Shown piece by piece: positions 33,232-43,568 of a DNA stretch of 64,000 bases (the first letter of the stretch is position 1; each line of letters opens with the position of its first letter). The position numbers and the translations under genes were made by a program. The notes below the pieces were generated by a model that was not told where the DNA came from, did not search any database, and was given only the letters and a program-made list of their open reading frames with translations. Source of the DNA: Dinghuibacter silviterrae. Lineage in GTDB: Bacteria; Bacteroidota; Bacteroidia; Chitinophagales; Chitinophagaceae. The stretch spans positions 2,170,001 to 2,234,000 of the forward strand of contig NZ_SODV01000001.1 of NCBI RefSeq assembly GCF_004366355.1. Direction: 5' to 3'.

Positions 33232-35970
33232 CTATGAGGTGCCCGGTTCATGCGCCGCCGTGACCACCGCAGCGGTCGCCTGGTGGGCGGGCCCGGGGGG
33301 CGGCGTAATATGCGCTTCCTGCGCGGCGTCCTTGGTGGGCATCATATCGTCCTTAGCGCCCATCGGCCAGCGGGGCTGGATAACCTTGGCGATCATCCCC
33401 GTCCAGCCGGTCTGGTGAGAGGCCCCCAGACCAGTCCCGTTGTCTCCGTGGAAATATTCGTGGTACAGGATATAGTCCCGGAAGTGTGGGTCGTTTTGCA
33501 ACTTATCCCGGTTCCCGAACACCGCGCGTCTGCCGGAGGCATCCCTTTGGAAAAGACCGATCAGGCGGTCGCACAACAACTGGGCGATCTGGTGGAGGTT
33601 CAGGTACTGGCCCGAACCCGTGGGGCATTCGATGGTCAACCCGTCCCCATAATAATAGTGATAGCGCTGGAGGGCTTCGATCAGCAGGGTATTGATGGGC
33701 ATCCAGACAGGTCCCCTCCAGTTGGAGTTGCCGCCAAAGAGCGCACTGTCGCTTTCGGCGGGCAGGTATTTGACCTCCAAAATCTGGCCGTCCACGGGGA
33801 ACTGGTAGGGATGTTGGAGGTGGTACTTCGAGACCGAGCGGATGCCATGCGGGCTGAGGAATTCGGCCTCGTCCAGCATCTTTTGCAGGACAGCCTTCAT
33901 CCGGTGGATACGGACCAGGCCCAGGAGGCGTTTTTCGTTGTCGCCTTTTTCGTTGAAACGGGAGACCAGTTTCGCCAGGTCGGGCCGGTTCTCCAGGAAC
34001 CAGTTCATCCGCGCCTGGAATTCGGGTTGATCCCGGAGCAATTTGTCGTCGATGACCTCCACCGCCAGCAAGGGGATCATCCCCACCAGGCTACGGACCT
34101 TCAGGCGTTTCGAGGTTCCGTCCTTGGCCCTGATCTGGTCGTAAAAGAACTGGTCTTCGTCGTCCCACAAGCCCGCGCCGTTATCCCCCAGGGATTCCAG
34201 GGCGCTGGCGATATACAGGAAGTGGGCGAAGAACTTATTGGCCATTTCGACATAGTTCTTGTTGGCCTTGGACAGTTCCAGGGATATCCGGAGCATGTTC
34301 AGACAATACATGGCCATCCAGGCCGTACCGTCGGCCTGTTCCACGAGCTGCCCCTGCGGTAGCACGATGTCCCGGTCGAACACGCCGATATTGTCCAGTC
34401 CCAGAAAGCCGCCCTCGAAAATGTTATTTCCTTCGGCATCCTTACGGTTAACCCACCAGGTGAAGTTGACCAGTAGTTTATGGAAAAGCTTTTCCAGGAA
34501 AGCCAGGTCGCCTTTGCCGCCGTTTTGTTTGGCGTCAAACTGGTAAACCCTCCAAACCGCCCAGGCATGGACGGGTGGATTGGCGTCACTGAAGTTCCAT
34601 TCATAGGCTGGGAGCTGGCCGTTGGGGTGCATAAACCATTCCCGGGTCAGGGTATACAGCTGATTCTTCGCAAAAGCAGTGTCCAACAGCGTAAATGCGA
34701 TGGTATGAAACGCCAGGTCCCAGGCCGCAAACCACGGATATTCCCATTTGTCGGGCATGGAAATGATGTGGACCGCCTTGACGTGTTTCCAGTTCGAATT
34801 GCGCCCCTTTTTGCGCGCGGCGGGCGGGGCCGGCTGGGCAGGATCGCCGTCCAGCCAGTGCTGAACATTGTAGTAATAGAATTGTTTGTTCCACAGCATG
34901 CCGGCCAGGGCCTGGCGATGGATCATCCGTTTTTCCCCGGCCTCGATGTCGAATTGCAAGTCCTGGTAAAAACGGTCGGCCTCGGCGATCCTTTGGGTAA
35001 TAACGTCGTCAAAGCCAAAGAAGGGTGCGGACAAGTCTGCTTTGGCCAGGCGCAGCCGGACGGTCGCGGACTGACCCGCCCCGACGTGCAACGCCCAGGC
35101 CGCCGCTACTTTGGTCCCCTGCCTGCCCGGGTTAACGGTGGGGGCACCCTGCACGACATGATCATTGATCCCGTCCTTTGGAAAAGCATGTTGGTCATCA
35201 TACCCGTACAACCGGCGGGTGTTGGTTTCGTTGTCGCAAAACAGCCATTCCGCGGGGTTTTCCGCGTACAGGTAGTAGCCCTTCAGGTCTCGGTGGGACA
35301 CCGAGACCCGCCCGTCCCCAGCCAGGTCGAAGACCGGTTTGTAGGCGTCGTACCCCCAGTTCCAGGTATTCCGGAACCAGGCCGTCGGCAAGACCCGCAG
35401 CGCGGCGGCCTCCGGACCGCGGTTTTCGACATGAATGCGGATCAGGATGTCTTCCGGTCCGGCTTTGGCGTATTCCACAAAGACGTCGAAGTACTCGTCC
35501 TTATCGAAGACCCCCGTGTCCATCAGCTCGAACTCCGGGTCGTTGCGGGTGCGGGCCGCATTTTCCCTCCGGATCTGGTCATAAGGGAAGGGCGACTGGG
35601 GGTACTTGTACAACATCTTCATATACGAATGGGTGGGTGTCCCATCCAGGTAGTAGAAAAGTTCCTTGACGTCTTCCCCGTGATTGCCCTCCTTATTGGA
35701 CAAACCAAAATAGACTTCTTTCAGAATGGGGTCCTTTTCATTCCAAAGCGCCAGCGACAGACAAAGCAATTGCTGGTCGTCGCAAAATCCCGCGATCCCC
35801 TCCTCACCCCAGCGGTAGGTTTTGCTGCGCGCCATGTCGTGGGTCGTGAAGGACCATGCATCGCCGCCTTCGCTATAGTCCTCGCGGACGGTGCCCCATT
35901 GGCGGGCGGAAAGGTAGGGGCCCCATTTTTTCCAAGTGGGATCGGAAAGCCGTGCTTGTTCCTCGTTCAT
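33232..35970 (-). CDS. GH63-like glucosidase
   Basis: A 912-residue cytoplasmic protein without signal peptide. The C-terminal two thirds form an (alpha/alpha)6 toroid of the GH63/MGH1 group: WEYPWFAAWDLAFHTIAFTLLD, AGLWDEEDQFFYDQI and GNSNWRGPVWMPINTLLIEAL. The N-terminal third is beta-rich. Family members hydrolyse alpha-glucosidic or mannosylglycerate/glucosylglycerate linkages; the exact substrate cannot be read. The C-terminus has a His/Pro/Ala-rich tail. It follows an SDR dehydrogenase gene with one base between them, suggesting joint sugar metabolism. Confidence 0.82.
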   Translation of the reverse strand: MNEEQARLSDPTWKKWGPYLSARQWGTVREDYSEGGDAWSFTTHDMARSKTYRWGEEGIAGFCDDQQLLCLSLALWNEKDPILKEVYFGLSNKEGNHGEDVKELFYYLDGTPTHSYMKMLYKYPQSPFPYDQIRRENAARTRNDPEFELMDTGVFDKDEYFDVFVEYAKAGPEDILIRIHVENRGPEAAALRVLPTAWFRNTWNWGYDAYKPVFDLAGDGRVSVSHRDLKGYYLYAENPAEWLFCDNETNTRRLYGYDDQHAFPKDGINDHVVQGAPTVNPGRQGTKVAAAWALHVGAGQSATVRLRLAKADLSAPFFGFDDVITQRIAEADRFYQDLQFDIEAGEKRMIHRQALAGMLWNKQFYYYNVQHWLDGDPAQPAPPAARKKGRNSNWKHVKAVHIISMPDKWEYPWFAAWDLAFHTIAFTLLDTAFAKNQLYTLTREWFMHPNGQLPAYEWNFSDANPPVHAWAVWRVYQFDAKQNGGKGDLAFLEKLFHKLLVNFTWWVNRKDAEGNNIFEGGFLGLDNIGVFDRDIVLPQGQLVEQADGTAWMAMYCLNMLRISLELSKANKNYVEMANKFFAHFLYIASALESLGDNGAGLWDDEDQFFYDQIRAKDGTSKRLKVRSLVGMIPLLAVEVIDDKLLRDQPEFQARMNWFLENRPDLAKLVSRFNEKGDNEKRLLGLVRIHRMKAVLQKMLDEAEFLSPHGIRSVSKYHLQHPYQFPVDGQILEVKYLPAESDSALFGGNSNWRGPVWMPINTLLIEALQRYHYYYGDGLTIECPTGSGQYLNLHQIAQLLCDRLIGLFQRDASGRRAVFGNRDKLQNDPHFRDYILYHEYFHGDNGTGLGASHQTGWTGMIAKVIQPRWPMGAKDDMMPTKDAAQEAHITPPPGPAHQATAAVVTAAHEPGTS

Positions 35971-35971
35971 A

Positions 35972-36781
35972 TTATCCGTTCGTTGAAAATCCTGGAAACA
36001 GCGTCATCCCCCCATCCACAAACAAGGTAATGCCGCTGACGTAGTCGCTGTCGTCGCTGGCCAGCCAAACCGCCGCCGCGCCGATGTCTTCGGTGACGCC
36101 TACCCGCCCGTAGGGGATGAGTTCCAACAGCTTCGCTTCCGCGTCAGGAGTGGCCCAGGCCGAGTGGTTGATGGGGGTTTTGATGGCACCCGGGCCGATG
36201 GAATTGATCCGGATCTTCCGGGGCGCGTATTCCTGGGCCAGGCTTTGCATCAGCATGTGGATCCCGCCCTTGCTGGCCGCATAGTTGGCGTGACCCGCCC
36301 AGGGGATGACCTCGTGGACGCTGCTCATACAGATAATCTTGCCGGTGGCCCTGGACTTTTCCGGTTGCGGCCCCCGGCGGAGAAATTCCCGGATGGCCTC
36401 GCGGGCGCAAAGGAATTGCCCCGTCAGGTTCACCCCGATAACCGTGTTCCATTGATCCAGGGTCATTTCGGTAAAAGCGGAGTCCCTCTGGAGACCCGCA
36501 TTGTTGACCAGGATGTCCACGGTTCCATACGTCCGGACGATGTCTGCAAACATACGGACTACCTCCTCCTCCTTGCTGACATCGGCCTGGGCGGTCATCC
36601 CTTTGCCCCCCGCGGCGGTAATGTCCCGGAGGACGGCGTCGGCCGCGTCTTTGGCCGCTTCGACAGGATAGTTGAGGACGACGGTGGCGCCCTGGGCGGC
36701 GAAGGCCTTGGCCACGCCCGCGCCAATGCCGCTGCTGGCGCCGGTAATCAGTGCAATCTGGTTGGAAAGCTTTTGCTCCAT
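35972..36781 (-). CDS. SDR-family oxidoreductase, glucose 1-dehydrogenase-like
   Basis: A 269-residue short-chain dehydrogenase with the NAD(P)-binding LITGASSGIGAGVAKAF motif, NNAGLQRDSAF, the catalytic serine in ICMSSVHEV and the Tyr-x-x-x-Lys pair in NYAASKGG; it ends with DYVSGITLFVDGG. This is the subgroup annotated as glucose 1-dehydrogenase or gluconate/other polyol dehydrogenases. The ATG at 36781 is preferred over 36841, which would overlap the divergent promoter. Same operon as the GH63-like gene. Confidence 0.88.
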   Translation of the reverse strand: MEQKLSNQIALITGASSGIGAGVAKAFAAQGATVVLNYPVEAAKDAADAVLRDITAAGGKGMTAQADVSKEEEVVRMFADIVRTYGTVDILVNNAGLQRDSAFTEMTLDQWNTVIGVNLTGQFLCAREAIREFLRRGPQPEKSRATGKIICMSSVHEVIPWAGHANYAASKGGIHMLMQSLAQEYAPRKIRINSIGPGAIKTPINHSAWATPDAEAKLLELIPYGRVGVTEDIGAAAVWLASDDSDYVSGITLFVDGGMTLFPGFSTNG

Positions 36782-36798
36782 GTATAGGTAGGTGTTAG

Positions 36799-38481
<1,683 letters not shown>

Positions 38482-38568
38482 AGGGCTGGCTCCTCGCGTC
38501 TTGCCGCCACGGTCGCGCCGCCGCGGGGCGGGCCACACGTCGCGGCTTCGCCGTCCGCGAGGGGGGCA

Positions 38569-38612
38569 CGCAATAAAGTTTGGCTGTCAGCCGTTTAGGA
38601 GGAAAGTACCTC
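38569..38612 (+). promoter_or_regulatory. Conserved leader element before small OMP 1
   Basis: CGCAATAAA (38569-38577) is followed by a hairpin GGCT/AGCC (38582-38585 with 38589-38592), GTTTAG, then GAGG/CCTC (38599-38602 with 38609-38612), which would hide a purine-rich stretch. The same arrangement with different paired bases precedes the second paralogue. Confidence 0.5.
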
Positions 38613-38617
38613 TGAAA

Positions 38618-39106
38618 ATGAAGCATTGCCTTGTCTTGTGCCTTCTGGCCCTTTGTTGTACCCTTGTCTTGCCCGTAGCCGCCCAAAGTTTCGATGATAC
38701 CTATCAGAATGCCGTCGGCATCCATTTCGGATGGTGGCGCGGTGTGGCCCTTTCCCTAAAGCATTTTATCAATGATGACGCGGCCCTCGAAGCCCGGGCT
38801 TCTCTTTGGAAATATGGAGGGGAGGTGTGTGTGCTTTACCAGTTCTACGGGGATGTTCCGGACATCGACGGCCTTCGGTGGTACGCCGGCGGGGGCGCCC
38901 ACGTCGGCCAATACAACCTGGCCTGGGCCAAATACAATCCCAGTGAACTAAACCGGTGGTACCTGGGACCGGACGGGGTTGCGGGTATGGACTATAAATT
39001 CCAGGGGGCCCCGATCGATATGAGTTTCGACGTACAGCCCCGGATGTACTTTCCCGTCGGTTGGGTCGATTTGTGGGGAGGAATAGGGGTACGGTTCGCC
39101 TTTTAG
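38618..39106 (+). CDS. Small outer-membrane protein, tandem paralogue 1
   Basis: A 162-residue protein with a signal peptide (about 1-22, VAAQS cleavage). Strong similarity to the following gene: TYQNAVGIHFGWW, LSLKHFI-DDAA, YGGE, LYQFYGD, LRWYAGGGAH, YLGPDGV, DYKF, APIDMSFD, and GGIGVRFAF at the end. The terminal Phe and alternating strands suggest an eight-stranded barrel of the outer membrane. The long frame opens at 38501, but only the ATG at 38618 starts a signal peptide. Confidence 0.78.
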   Translation: MKHCLVLCLLALCCTLVLPVAAQSFDDTYQNAVGIHFGWWRGVALSLKHFINDDAALEARASLWKYGGEVCVLYQFYGDVPDIDGLRWYAGGGAHVGQYNLAWAKYNPSELNRWYLGPDGVAGMDYKFQGAPIDMSFDVQPRMYFPVGWVDLWGGIGVRFAF

Positions 39107-39158
39107 CGAGCGGCGCCGCCACCGGCTCACGGGCGCCACTGCCGCGGGCCCGCGCGGG

Positions 39159-39199
39159 CGCAATAAATGGCCCTCACGGGCCGTTTAGAGGGAAATCCC
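39159..39199 (+). promoter_or_regulatory. Conserved leader element before small OMP 2
   Basis: CGCAATAAA (39159-39167), a hairpin GGCCC/GGGCC (39169-39173 with 39178-39182), GTTTAG (39183-39188) and a small GGG/CCC hairpin (39190-39192 with 39197-39199). It matches the layout of 38569-38612 with compensatory base changes in the stems. Confidence 0.5.
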
Positions 39200-39206
39200 A
39201 CAGACC

Positions 39207-39707
39207 ATGAGGTATTTCGTATTGGCTGCCCTTCTGGCGGCCTGTTGCACCTTTGCGCATCCGGCGGCGGCACAGGAAGCGGCCCAGGGCGGTGACCAGA
39301 CGTACCAGAACGCCGTGGGCGTAACCTTCGGCTGGTGGAACGGGGCGTCCCTTTCCCTGAAGCACTTTATTAAGGACGACGCAGCCATCGAAGTCAGGGC
39401 GTCCTTTTACCAATACGGGGGTGAGTTGTGCGGCCTTTACCAGTTTTACGGGGACTTTGGCAACGTGGCCGGGCTGCGGTGGTATGCCGGGGGTGGGGCC
39501 CACGCGGGGGCGTACAACAACCGTTGGACAAAAAACTATCCAAGCCGGCCCGACGGGGTCTATCTTGGACCGGACGGGGTCTTGGGGGTAGACTATAAGT
39601 TTGACAGCGCGCCGATCGACCTGAGCTTTGATATCCAACCCCGTGTGGACATCCCAGGGGGGTATTTCAATGTATGGGGCGGGTTAGGGGTGCGGTTCGC
39701 GTTTTAG
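39207..39707 (+). CDS. Small outer-membrane protein, tandem paralogue 2
   Basis: A 166-residue paralogue of the preceding gene, with signal peptide (AHPAAAQ cleavage), TYQNAVGVTFGWWNG, LSLKHFIKDDAA, YGGEL, LRWYAGGGAHAG, YLGPDGVLGVDYKF, APIDLSFDIQPR and a terminal GGLGVRFAF. The pair arose by local duplication that included the leader region. Function unknown. Confidence 0.78.
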   Translation: MRYFVLAALLAACCTFAHPAAAQEAAQGGDQTYQNAVGVTFGWWNGASLSLKHFIKDDAAIEVRASFYQYGGELCGLYQFYGDFGNVAGLRWYAGGGAHAGAYNNRWTKNYPSRPDGVYLGPDGVLGVDYKFDSAPIDLSFDIQPRVDIPGGYFNVWGGLGVRFAF

Positions 39708-39770
39708 ACCGCCAAAGGCTCCCGATACGGGAGTGTGGTTTTGGGCGCTTTGCCTTATTTTCGCGGATAC

Positions 39771-40256
39771 ATGAAAGATTTTCTGTTATCCGTCATTGAC
39801 TGGTTTTATCCGCCCTTCCGTCGCGTCATGCCTTTGCAGACGTTTCGCTACGCCGCTTGCGGCGGAGCCAATACCTTATTGGACCTGTGCCTGTTTTTCA
39901 TCAGCTATAATTACATCCTTCACCAGCAGATCGTCCACCTGGGTTTTATTACCTTCAAACCCTACGTGGCGGCCCTTTTTATGGCTTTTTGCGTGAGCTT
40001 CCCGACGGGTTTTTTCCTGATGCGGTATATCGTATTCCCGGGGTCGGACCTGAAGGGGAGGGTACAGTTGTTCCGGTATTTCGTCCTTGTGCTGACCTGT
40101 CTTTTCCTAAACTATATCCTGCTTCGTTTCTTTGTGGAAGTTTGCCACCTGTATGCTTCGGTGGCCCGTGCTGTCACGGTGGTGTTTGTAGTGGTCTTTA
40201 GCTACCTGAGCCAAAAGCACTTTACCTTCCGCGTCAAGAAACAGTCTACCACGTAA
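39771..40256 (+). CDS. GtrA-family membrane protein
   Basis: A 161-residue protein with four predicted membrane spans (around 20-40, 65-85, 95-115 and 125-145). FRYAACGGANTLLDLCLFF is the typical GtrA start and FSYLSQKHFTFR the typical end. GtrA proteins are thought to move polyprenyl-linked sugars across the inner membrane. Its last 11 bases overlap the end of the convergent DUF4403 gene. Confidence 0.9.
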   Translation: MKDFLLSVIDWFYPPFRRVMPLQTFRYAACGGANTLLDLCLFFISYNYILHQQIVHLGFITFKPYVAALFMAFCVSFPTGFFLMRYIVFPGSDLKGRVQLFRYFVLVLTCLFLNYILLRFFVEVCHLYASVARAVTVVFVVVFSYLSQKHFTFRVKKQSTT

Positions 40257-41646
40257 GGTTGTCGACATACACATTGAGCTCTCCGGAGGCCTGGCAACGG
40301 ATCTCCATTTCCTGTGCCCCTACAGACAGGCGAAGGATGCTGACCCGGTCGAGCTGACCGGTGGTGCGGATCCCGGCGATGATGGGTTGATTCAATTGCG
40401 CATTTGCCTTTGTCCTGATTTGTTCCAGGTAATCCCGGATGGGGAATCGGGTATAGTTTTTCAGTTCCTTTAAGATCTTCTTGTTGAACAGCCAGGAGGC
40501 GGTCCGGATGAGGACGTTGTTGGTCTGCAGGTGATAATCGAGGTCGGCGATGTCAAGGATCCCGGTGGCGGTGTCCAGGGTGGGCACGCCGCTGAGGTAG
40601 AAGGTGCCGCTTTGCGCGCCGCTGATCTGGAGGCTGATCCCGAGGTGTCCCTGGTCGAGGGACAATAGGGTGCATTTCTCGATGGTAATAGTGTGGTTGT
40701 CTACGGTAAAGGACTGGCGGTCCAGTTGGGTATTGAGGATGGACGACAGAGAGTCATAGTCCAGACGGGCGTCCATATAAATATTGAAGCCATGCCTGGG
40801 GGTAAAGTCGCTGAGGTCGGGTACCGCCGTCACCGTGTCCTTGAGTGGGCGGAGGCTGATGAGGGGGCGGCCCGAGATCCCCACGGATAGGTACAGGGTA
40901 TCGTTCCTGGCCATGAGGTCGCTGATCCGTAGCCGTTCGGGTTGGAGCCGCAGGTAGCCTACATTGTAGAGGCGATAGGTCGACCAGAGTTTTTGCCAAA
41001 GCTGTTGAAATTGCGGACGCAGGTTGAGCCGGGCGAGGGTATCCTGGATGCCCCAGCCGGCCGTGTCCATCTGGGCGTTGATGGCGCTCATCACCTGGGT
41101 GGTGATGTTTTGCCCCCAGAAACAAACGGTGCACTGATCGATGGGGACGGCGGGCAGACGCGTCACCTTTGCCTGTAGGGTATAGTTGGGCCGCAGGCTG
41201 AAACGGGTGGTGAAGCCGACGTCCACCCGTCGCGCGCCTTCGTTGCCAGAACCGCAGGTACAATCAGGTGTCCAGGGGGAATAGGCGGTGGTGCCGTTGC
41301 AAAGACGGGTCGACGCACGGATCTGGTAGTAGCCGGTGAAGCGCATGTCCATGCTGTTGCCTAAGGCGGTCAGCCGCAGGTGTCCCCGGCGGAAACGGTA
41401 CATATACCGGGTGCTGCAGTCTTGTTGGTAGTAGCCGACCGGCCAGCCCGGCGAATGGTACACCATATCCACTTTTTTTTCCAAAATACGATACAAGGCC
41501 TTCAGGTTGACACGGATGGGGATGTCGATGTCGCTCATCGGCAGGGTATCCACTGCGGGCCTGATGGTAGTGTCGGTGGGTTTGATCTCCTGTGCAAGGG
41601 TAGGGATCGAGAATAGAATGAATAAAATGCTCAGCCTGGTTCTCAT
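40246..41646 (-). CDS. DUF4403 family protein
   Basis: A 466-residue secreted protein from the ATG at 41646, which starts a signal peptide (MRTRLSILFILFSIPTLAQ); an ATG at 41664 is an alternative. Cys pairs in DCTCGSG and QCTVCFWG and a long beta-rich body match the uncharacterised DUF4403 family of Bacteroidota, with possible resemblance to lipid-binding SMP/TULIP-like barrels. The ATG overlaps the stop of the SpaB_C-like gene (ATGA), which implies translation coupling, but the two proteins may be unrelated. Confidence 0.75.
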   Translation of the reverse strand: MRTRLSILFILFSIPTLAQEIKPTDTTIRPAVDTLPMSDIDIPIRVNLKALYRILEKKVDMVYHSPGWPVGYYQQDCSTRYMYRFRRGHLRLTALGNSMDMRFTGYYQIRASTRLCNGTTAYSPWTPDCTCGSGNEGARRVDVGFTTRFSLRPNYTLQAKVTRLPAVPIDQCTVCFWGQNITTQVMSAINAQMDTAGWGIQDTLARLNLRPQFQQLWQKLWSTYRLYNVGYLRLQPERLRISDLMARNDTLYLSVGISGRPLISLRPLKDTVTAVPDLSDFTPRHGFNIYMDARLDYDSLSSILNTQLDRQSFTVDNHTITIEKCTLLSLDQGHLGISLQISGAQSGTFYLSGVPTLDTATGILDIADLDYHLQTNNVLIRTASWLFNKKILKELKNYTRFPIRDYLEQIRTKANAQLNQPIIAGIRTTGQLDRVSILRLSVGAQEMEIRCQASGELNVYVDNLTW

Positions 41647-42473
41647 AGGGTTGAATTTATACATAATGGGGTAAAAAAAGTTTGATAAATAAAATAATTC
41701 AAAAGAATGTTCATGTCCCCCGTTATACCTAGTTGTTTGTTGATGTAATGGGATAGATACCGATGCGATTCGGATGCCGGCATTTCAGAGATAATTCTTT
41801 TGCAAAGAGCCATCCATTGGGCCAGCCGCGAAGGAATCGACATTTCCTTTCCTGACCGGCTGGCGCTGATGTCCCGGATGACCTCCATAAAAATGGATCT
41901 ATTGGCATTCAGCTCGTTTTGCTTAAAGGGTTCGTCTATTGTTTCGCTGGTTAGAAGCCGGCTTTGGTAAACCGGCGAATAATGCGCCATTTCCTTGCCG
42001 CCGTATGGACATAGGGTCACCAATAGCGAAATGTGTAAGTAATAGGCGGTCATTAGAATGGTTTCCTCTTCGATGTCGTTTTCCGGTAGCGCTTGCAGCA
42101 TTATATCGGAGATGGCTCTTTCAATGTGATGATCAGAGGTGCTTGCCTCATACAGACCAAATTGGATCGTGTTGCAGGGGAACGGCATAAATATCCCCTT
42201 CACGGGTAGCCCGGTTTCCGACGGGACGAGGCCGGCAGAGGAGAAAAAAGATTGAAAATAATCTCTCGCATGCAACGCCAGATCCCCGGCCCGGTCTTCT
42301 TCCGCCAGGAATGCCAGCCTGATATTTTCACCTCCCTGGTAGTTCAACCCGATCTGGTAGGATAAGATGTCCCCTTCGGTAATAAAGGGCTTAATGCCTG
42401 TATTGAATACACCATTCCAGTGTTTCCTACGGCAGAATAAAGAAGTCACCAGCCAGACGGTCTTTCCTTGCAT
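41643..42473 (-). CDS. Stand-alone SpaB_C / thiopeptide-type bacteriocin biosynthesis domain protein
   Basis: A 276-residue protein that resembles the C-terminal elimination domain of lantibiotic dehydratases. It opens with KTVWLVTSLFCRRKHWNGVF, compare the family's W-L-x-x-x-L-Y start; then IGLNYQGGENIRLAFLA, where the family has F-I-R-Y-x-D-P-x-x-H-I-R-L-R-F; then IQFGLYEAST before a helical tail. The second arginine of the HIRLRF motif is Ala here, so activity may be altered. No dehydratase N-domain, LanC cyclase or precursor is next to it. The preferred ATG (42473) overlaps the glycosyltransferase gene by 47 bases; an ATG at 42512 is also possible. Family assignment is by pattern only. 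Confidence 0.55.
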   Translation of the reverse strand: MQGKTVWLVTSLFCRRKHWNGVFNTGIKPFITEGDILSYQIGLNYQGGENIRLAFLAEEDRAGDLALHARDYFQSFFSSAGLVPSETGLPVKGIFMPFPCNTIQFGLYEASTSDHHIERAISDIMLQALPENDIEEETILMTAYYLHISLLVTLCPYGGKEMAHYSPVYQSRLLTSETIDEPFKQNELNANRSIFMEVIRDISASRSGKEMSIPSRLAQWMALCKRIISEMPASESHRYLSHYINKQLGITGDMNILLNYFIYQTFFTPLCINSTL

Positions 42474-43530
42474 GGTTAAAATTTTTGAAAATGATATCTC
42501 TGCCAAAGCCAAGAGGGTTCACCATTATTTTTTTCGTTTCAAGGTTTTGTTCCATGATCGACCTGCTGGCAAGAAGGTGACGGAAGCGGACGGCATCCTG
42601 AACGATCCCCGGATCACTTACAGGAAAATAGCTTTCAAAGGAAAAACGGGTGCCGGTGTCGGGATAGAAAAGCATTTTGTCCTGGCTGCCGTTCCAGTTC
42701 CAACGCCCGGTATTCCAATGTTGTTCTTTCAGGCTGAATTCAAACCTGCTATTTCTAGGGGTATAGGCAAAGATGGGATTGTCCGCATCAATGGAGTAAT
42801 TGTCAATAATGGTTCCCTCCTCAAACCGGCTGTCTTTATAAAGAAAAATGATTTTTGTGATTGCCGGCGAGCAATAATGGATATATACGCTATCCAGATG
42901 GCCGGTCAATTTGCCGGTCGAATATCTTTCTTCGTCGCTATGGGCGATGAATTCCAAAAAGGAAGGGTCTTCTATCAGTACACGCCTCACCCCCGACATT
43001 TCCAGGCGATTGATAAAGTCATAATCTTCGAATCCATAATTGCCCATGCTTTCGTCAAAGCCGTTCACACTTAGGAAATCTGATTTTTTCACACAGACTT
43101 TTCCCATCACGTCGCCGGGGGGACGATGGTTTCCTTTGGTTTTGAAGAAGTCGATGGGGGTCAATACGATGTTATTCCCCTTCTCGAATGCATCATGGAC
43201 ATAATGCGCATAGTTCCTGCCAGTGTAATGATCTGCATTGATACTGCAGACAATGTCCCCGGTGGCCAATGTAAAGGCCACATTTTTTGAATGACTATGG
43301 TTAAAGACCGCCGGCGAATACGTTCGGTAATAGACGAGCTTCCCCGTGGCGAGATATTCCTGACAATTTTCGTATACCCATTCAGCCATTCCATCCTGGG
43401 AATTATAATCCAGCAGGATGAACTCCAGGTCCGGGTAATCCTCATTGTCCCTGATGTTTTGCAACAAGGTTCTTTTCAATTGGTGCAACCTGTTCATACA
43501 TACGGTGCAAAAAGAAATGTAGGCGGGCAT
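42427..43530 (-). CDS. Family 2-like glycosyltransferase (galactosyltransferase-type C-terminus)
   Basis: A 367-residue cytoplasmic glycosyltransferase. The GT-A domain starts AYISFCTVCMNRLHQLKRTL, with LEFILLDYNSQDG, NVAFTLATGDIVCSINADHYTG (the DxD-like motif is NAD) and VNGFDESMGNYGFEDYDFINRL, a GT7-type acceptor/metal segment. The last 100 residues have no recognised domain. Located in an AT-richer island, divergent from a pyruvyl-transferase-like gene with only 38 bases between, and overlapping the SpaB_C-like gene, so the latter two form an operon. Confidence 0.8.
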   Translation of the reverse strand: MPAYISFCTVCMNRLHQLKRTLLQNIRDNEDYPDLEFILLDYNSQDGMAEWVYENCQEYLATGKLVYYRTYSPAVFNHSHSKNVAFTLATGDIVCSINADHYTGRNYAHYVHDAFEKGNNIVLTPIDFFKTKGNHRPPGDVMGKVCVKKSDFLSVNGFDESMGNYGFEDYDFINRLEMSGVRRVLIEDPSFLEFIAHSDEERYSTGKLTGHLDSVYIHYCSPAITKIIFLYKDSRFEEGTIIDNYSIDADNPIFAYTPRNSRFEFSLKEQHWNTGRWNWNGSQDKMLFYPDTGTRFSFESYFPVSDPGIVQDAVRFRHLLASRSIMEQNLETKKIMVNPLGFGRDIIFKNFNHARKDRLAGDFFILP

Positions 43531-43568
43531 ATTGGGTTAATGTAAATATTTTTTCTGAGATTGCTTCC

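Noticed and set aside
38482-38568. GC-rich inter-gene stretch considered as an RNA gene
   Set aside because: Several small GC hairpins can be drawn but none has a tRNA, riboswitch or known RNA pattern.
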